DNA from: an uncultured bacterium
GTDB taxonomy: Bacteria > Acidobacteriota > UBA890
Direction of reading: 5' to 3'
Length of the DNA: 6,902 nucleotides
NCBI GenBank assembly: GCA_937922775.1
Contig: CALAKE010000047.1
Location: forward strand, 1 to 6,902
The notes under the pieces are model-generated. The model was given only the letters and a program-made list of their open reading frames with translations, searched no databases and was not told the origin of the DNA. This document shows, one piece after another, positions 6,704-6,902 of this stretch. The stretch's first letter is position 1. Every line of letters begins with the position of its first letter. The position numbers and the translations under genes are program-made.

Positions 6704-6902
6704 TCAGCCCGCCTGCTCGACGCGCTCGCAGGCGCGGCCCAGACGAGCCAGCCCCTCGGCGGTTTCCTCCTCGGAGATCAGCAGGCTCGGGCCGATCCGC
6801 ACGACGTGGCCCTGCAGGCCACCCAGCCCGACGAGGAGACCTTCTTCCTTGGTAGCCCCGAGGAGGGCAGCCGCCCGCTGCGGGCTCGGCCGCTTGCTCT
6901 CA
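6704..6902 (-). CDS. Class III PLP-dependent aminotransferase, C-terminal fragment (cut by window edge)
   Basis: Only the last 65 residues are visible, read from the right edge to TGA at 6704-6706. They show the typical end of class III (omega-type) aminotransferases: a small-domain helix with TKEEGLLVGLGG, then the strand segment HVVRIGPSLLIS, the EEE turn and a final helix (ETAEGLARLGRACERVEQAG). GLLVGLGGLQGHVVRI corresponds to the GLLIG-GG---NVLRI block found in AGXT2-like and 4-aminobutyrate-type enzymes. The catalytic lysine and cofactor-binding regions lie outside the window, so the amino donor cannot be inferred. It is the first visible gene of a tight minus-strand set with the small membrane protein and the symporter, consistent with the cytoplasmic use of an imported amine or amino acid. 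Confidence 0.8.
   Translation of the reverse strand, partial: ESKRPSPQRAAALLGATKEEGLLVGLGGLQGHVVRIGPSLLISEEETAEGLARLGRACERVEQAG

Overview
The window is high-GC bacterial DNA. The exported enzymes have classical Sec signal peptides and one gene encodes a Na+/solute symporter, which suggests a Gram-negative heterotroph. A gammaproteobacterial or similar environmental lineage is plausible, but nothing here fixes the taxonomy. By hand count, GC content rises from left to right: 27 of 60 bases at 421-480 inside the sulfatase gene, against 43 of 60 at 6301-6360 inside the symporter gene.

Layout. (1) 1-1169, minus strand: a secreted type I sulfatase whose C-terminus lies beyond the left edge. (2) 1170-1402: a 233-base divergent intergenic region. 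(3) 1403-3547, plus strand: a 714-residue exported M28-type metallopeptidase with a PA-like insert and an unusual C-terminal winged-helix-like tail. (4) 3554-4819, minus strand: an exported DmpA/P1-type (S58) self-processing aminopeptidase, which meets the M28 gene tail to tail with 6 bases between the stops. (5) 4820-5097: an intergenic region dominated by a nested imperfect palindrome of about 165 bp. (6) 5098-6573, minus strand: a PutP-like sodium:solute symporter starting at GTG. (7) 6575-6691, minus strand: a 38-codon single-span membrane protein whose stop codon lies one base before the symporter start. (8) 6704-6902, minus strand: the C-terminal end of a class III PLP aminotransferase, cut by the right edge.

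The right half reads as one minus-strand transcription unit: aminotransferase, small membrane protein, symporter, then, after the palindrome, the S58 peptidase. With the facing M28 peptidase, a reasonable inference is a peptide and amino-acid scavenging locus: extracytoplasmic peptidases release amino acids or amines, the symporter imports them and the aminotransferase deaminates them. The sulfatase has no obvious link to this theme and may belong to a different neighbourhood.

The most interesting items are the unlisted small protein tightly coupled to the symporter, the nested palindrome upstream of the S58 peptidase, and the atypical active-site environment and tail of the M28-like protein.
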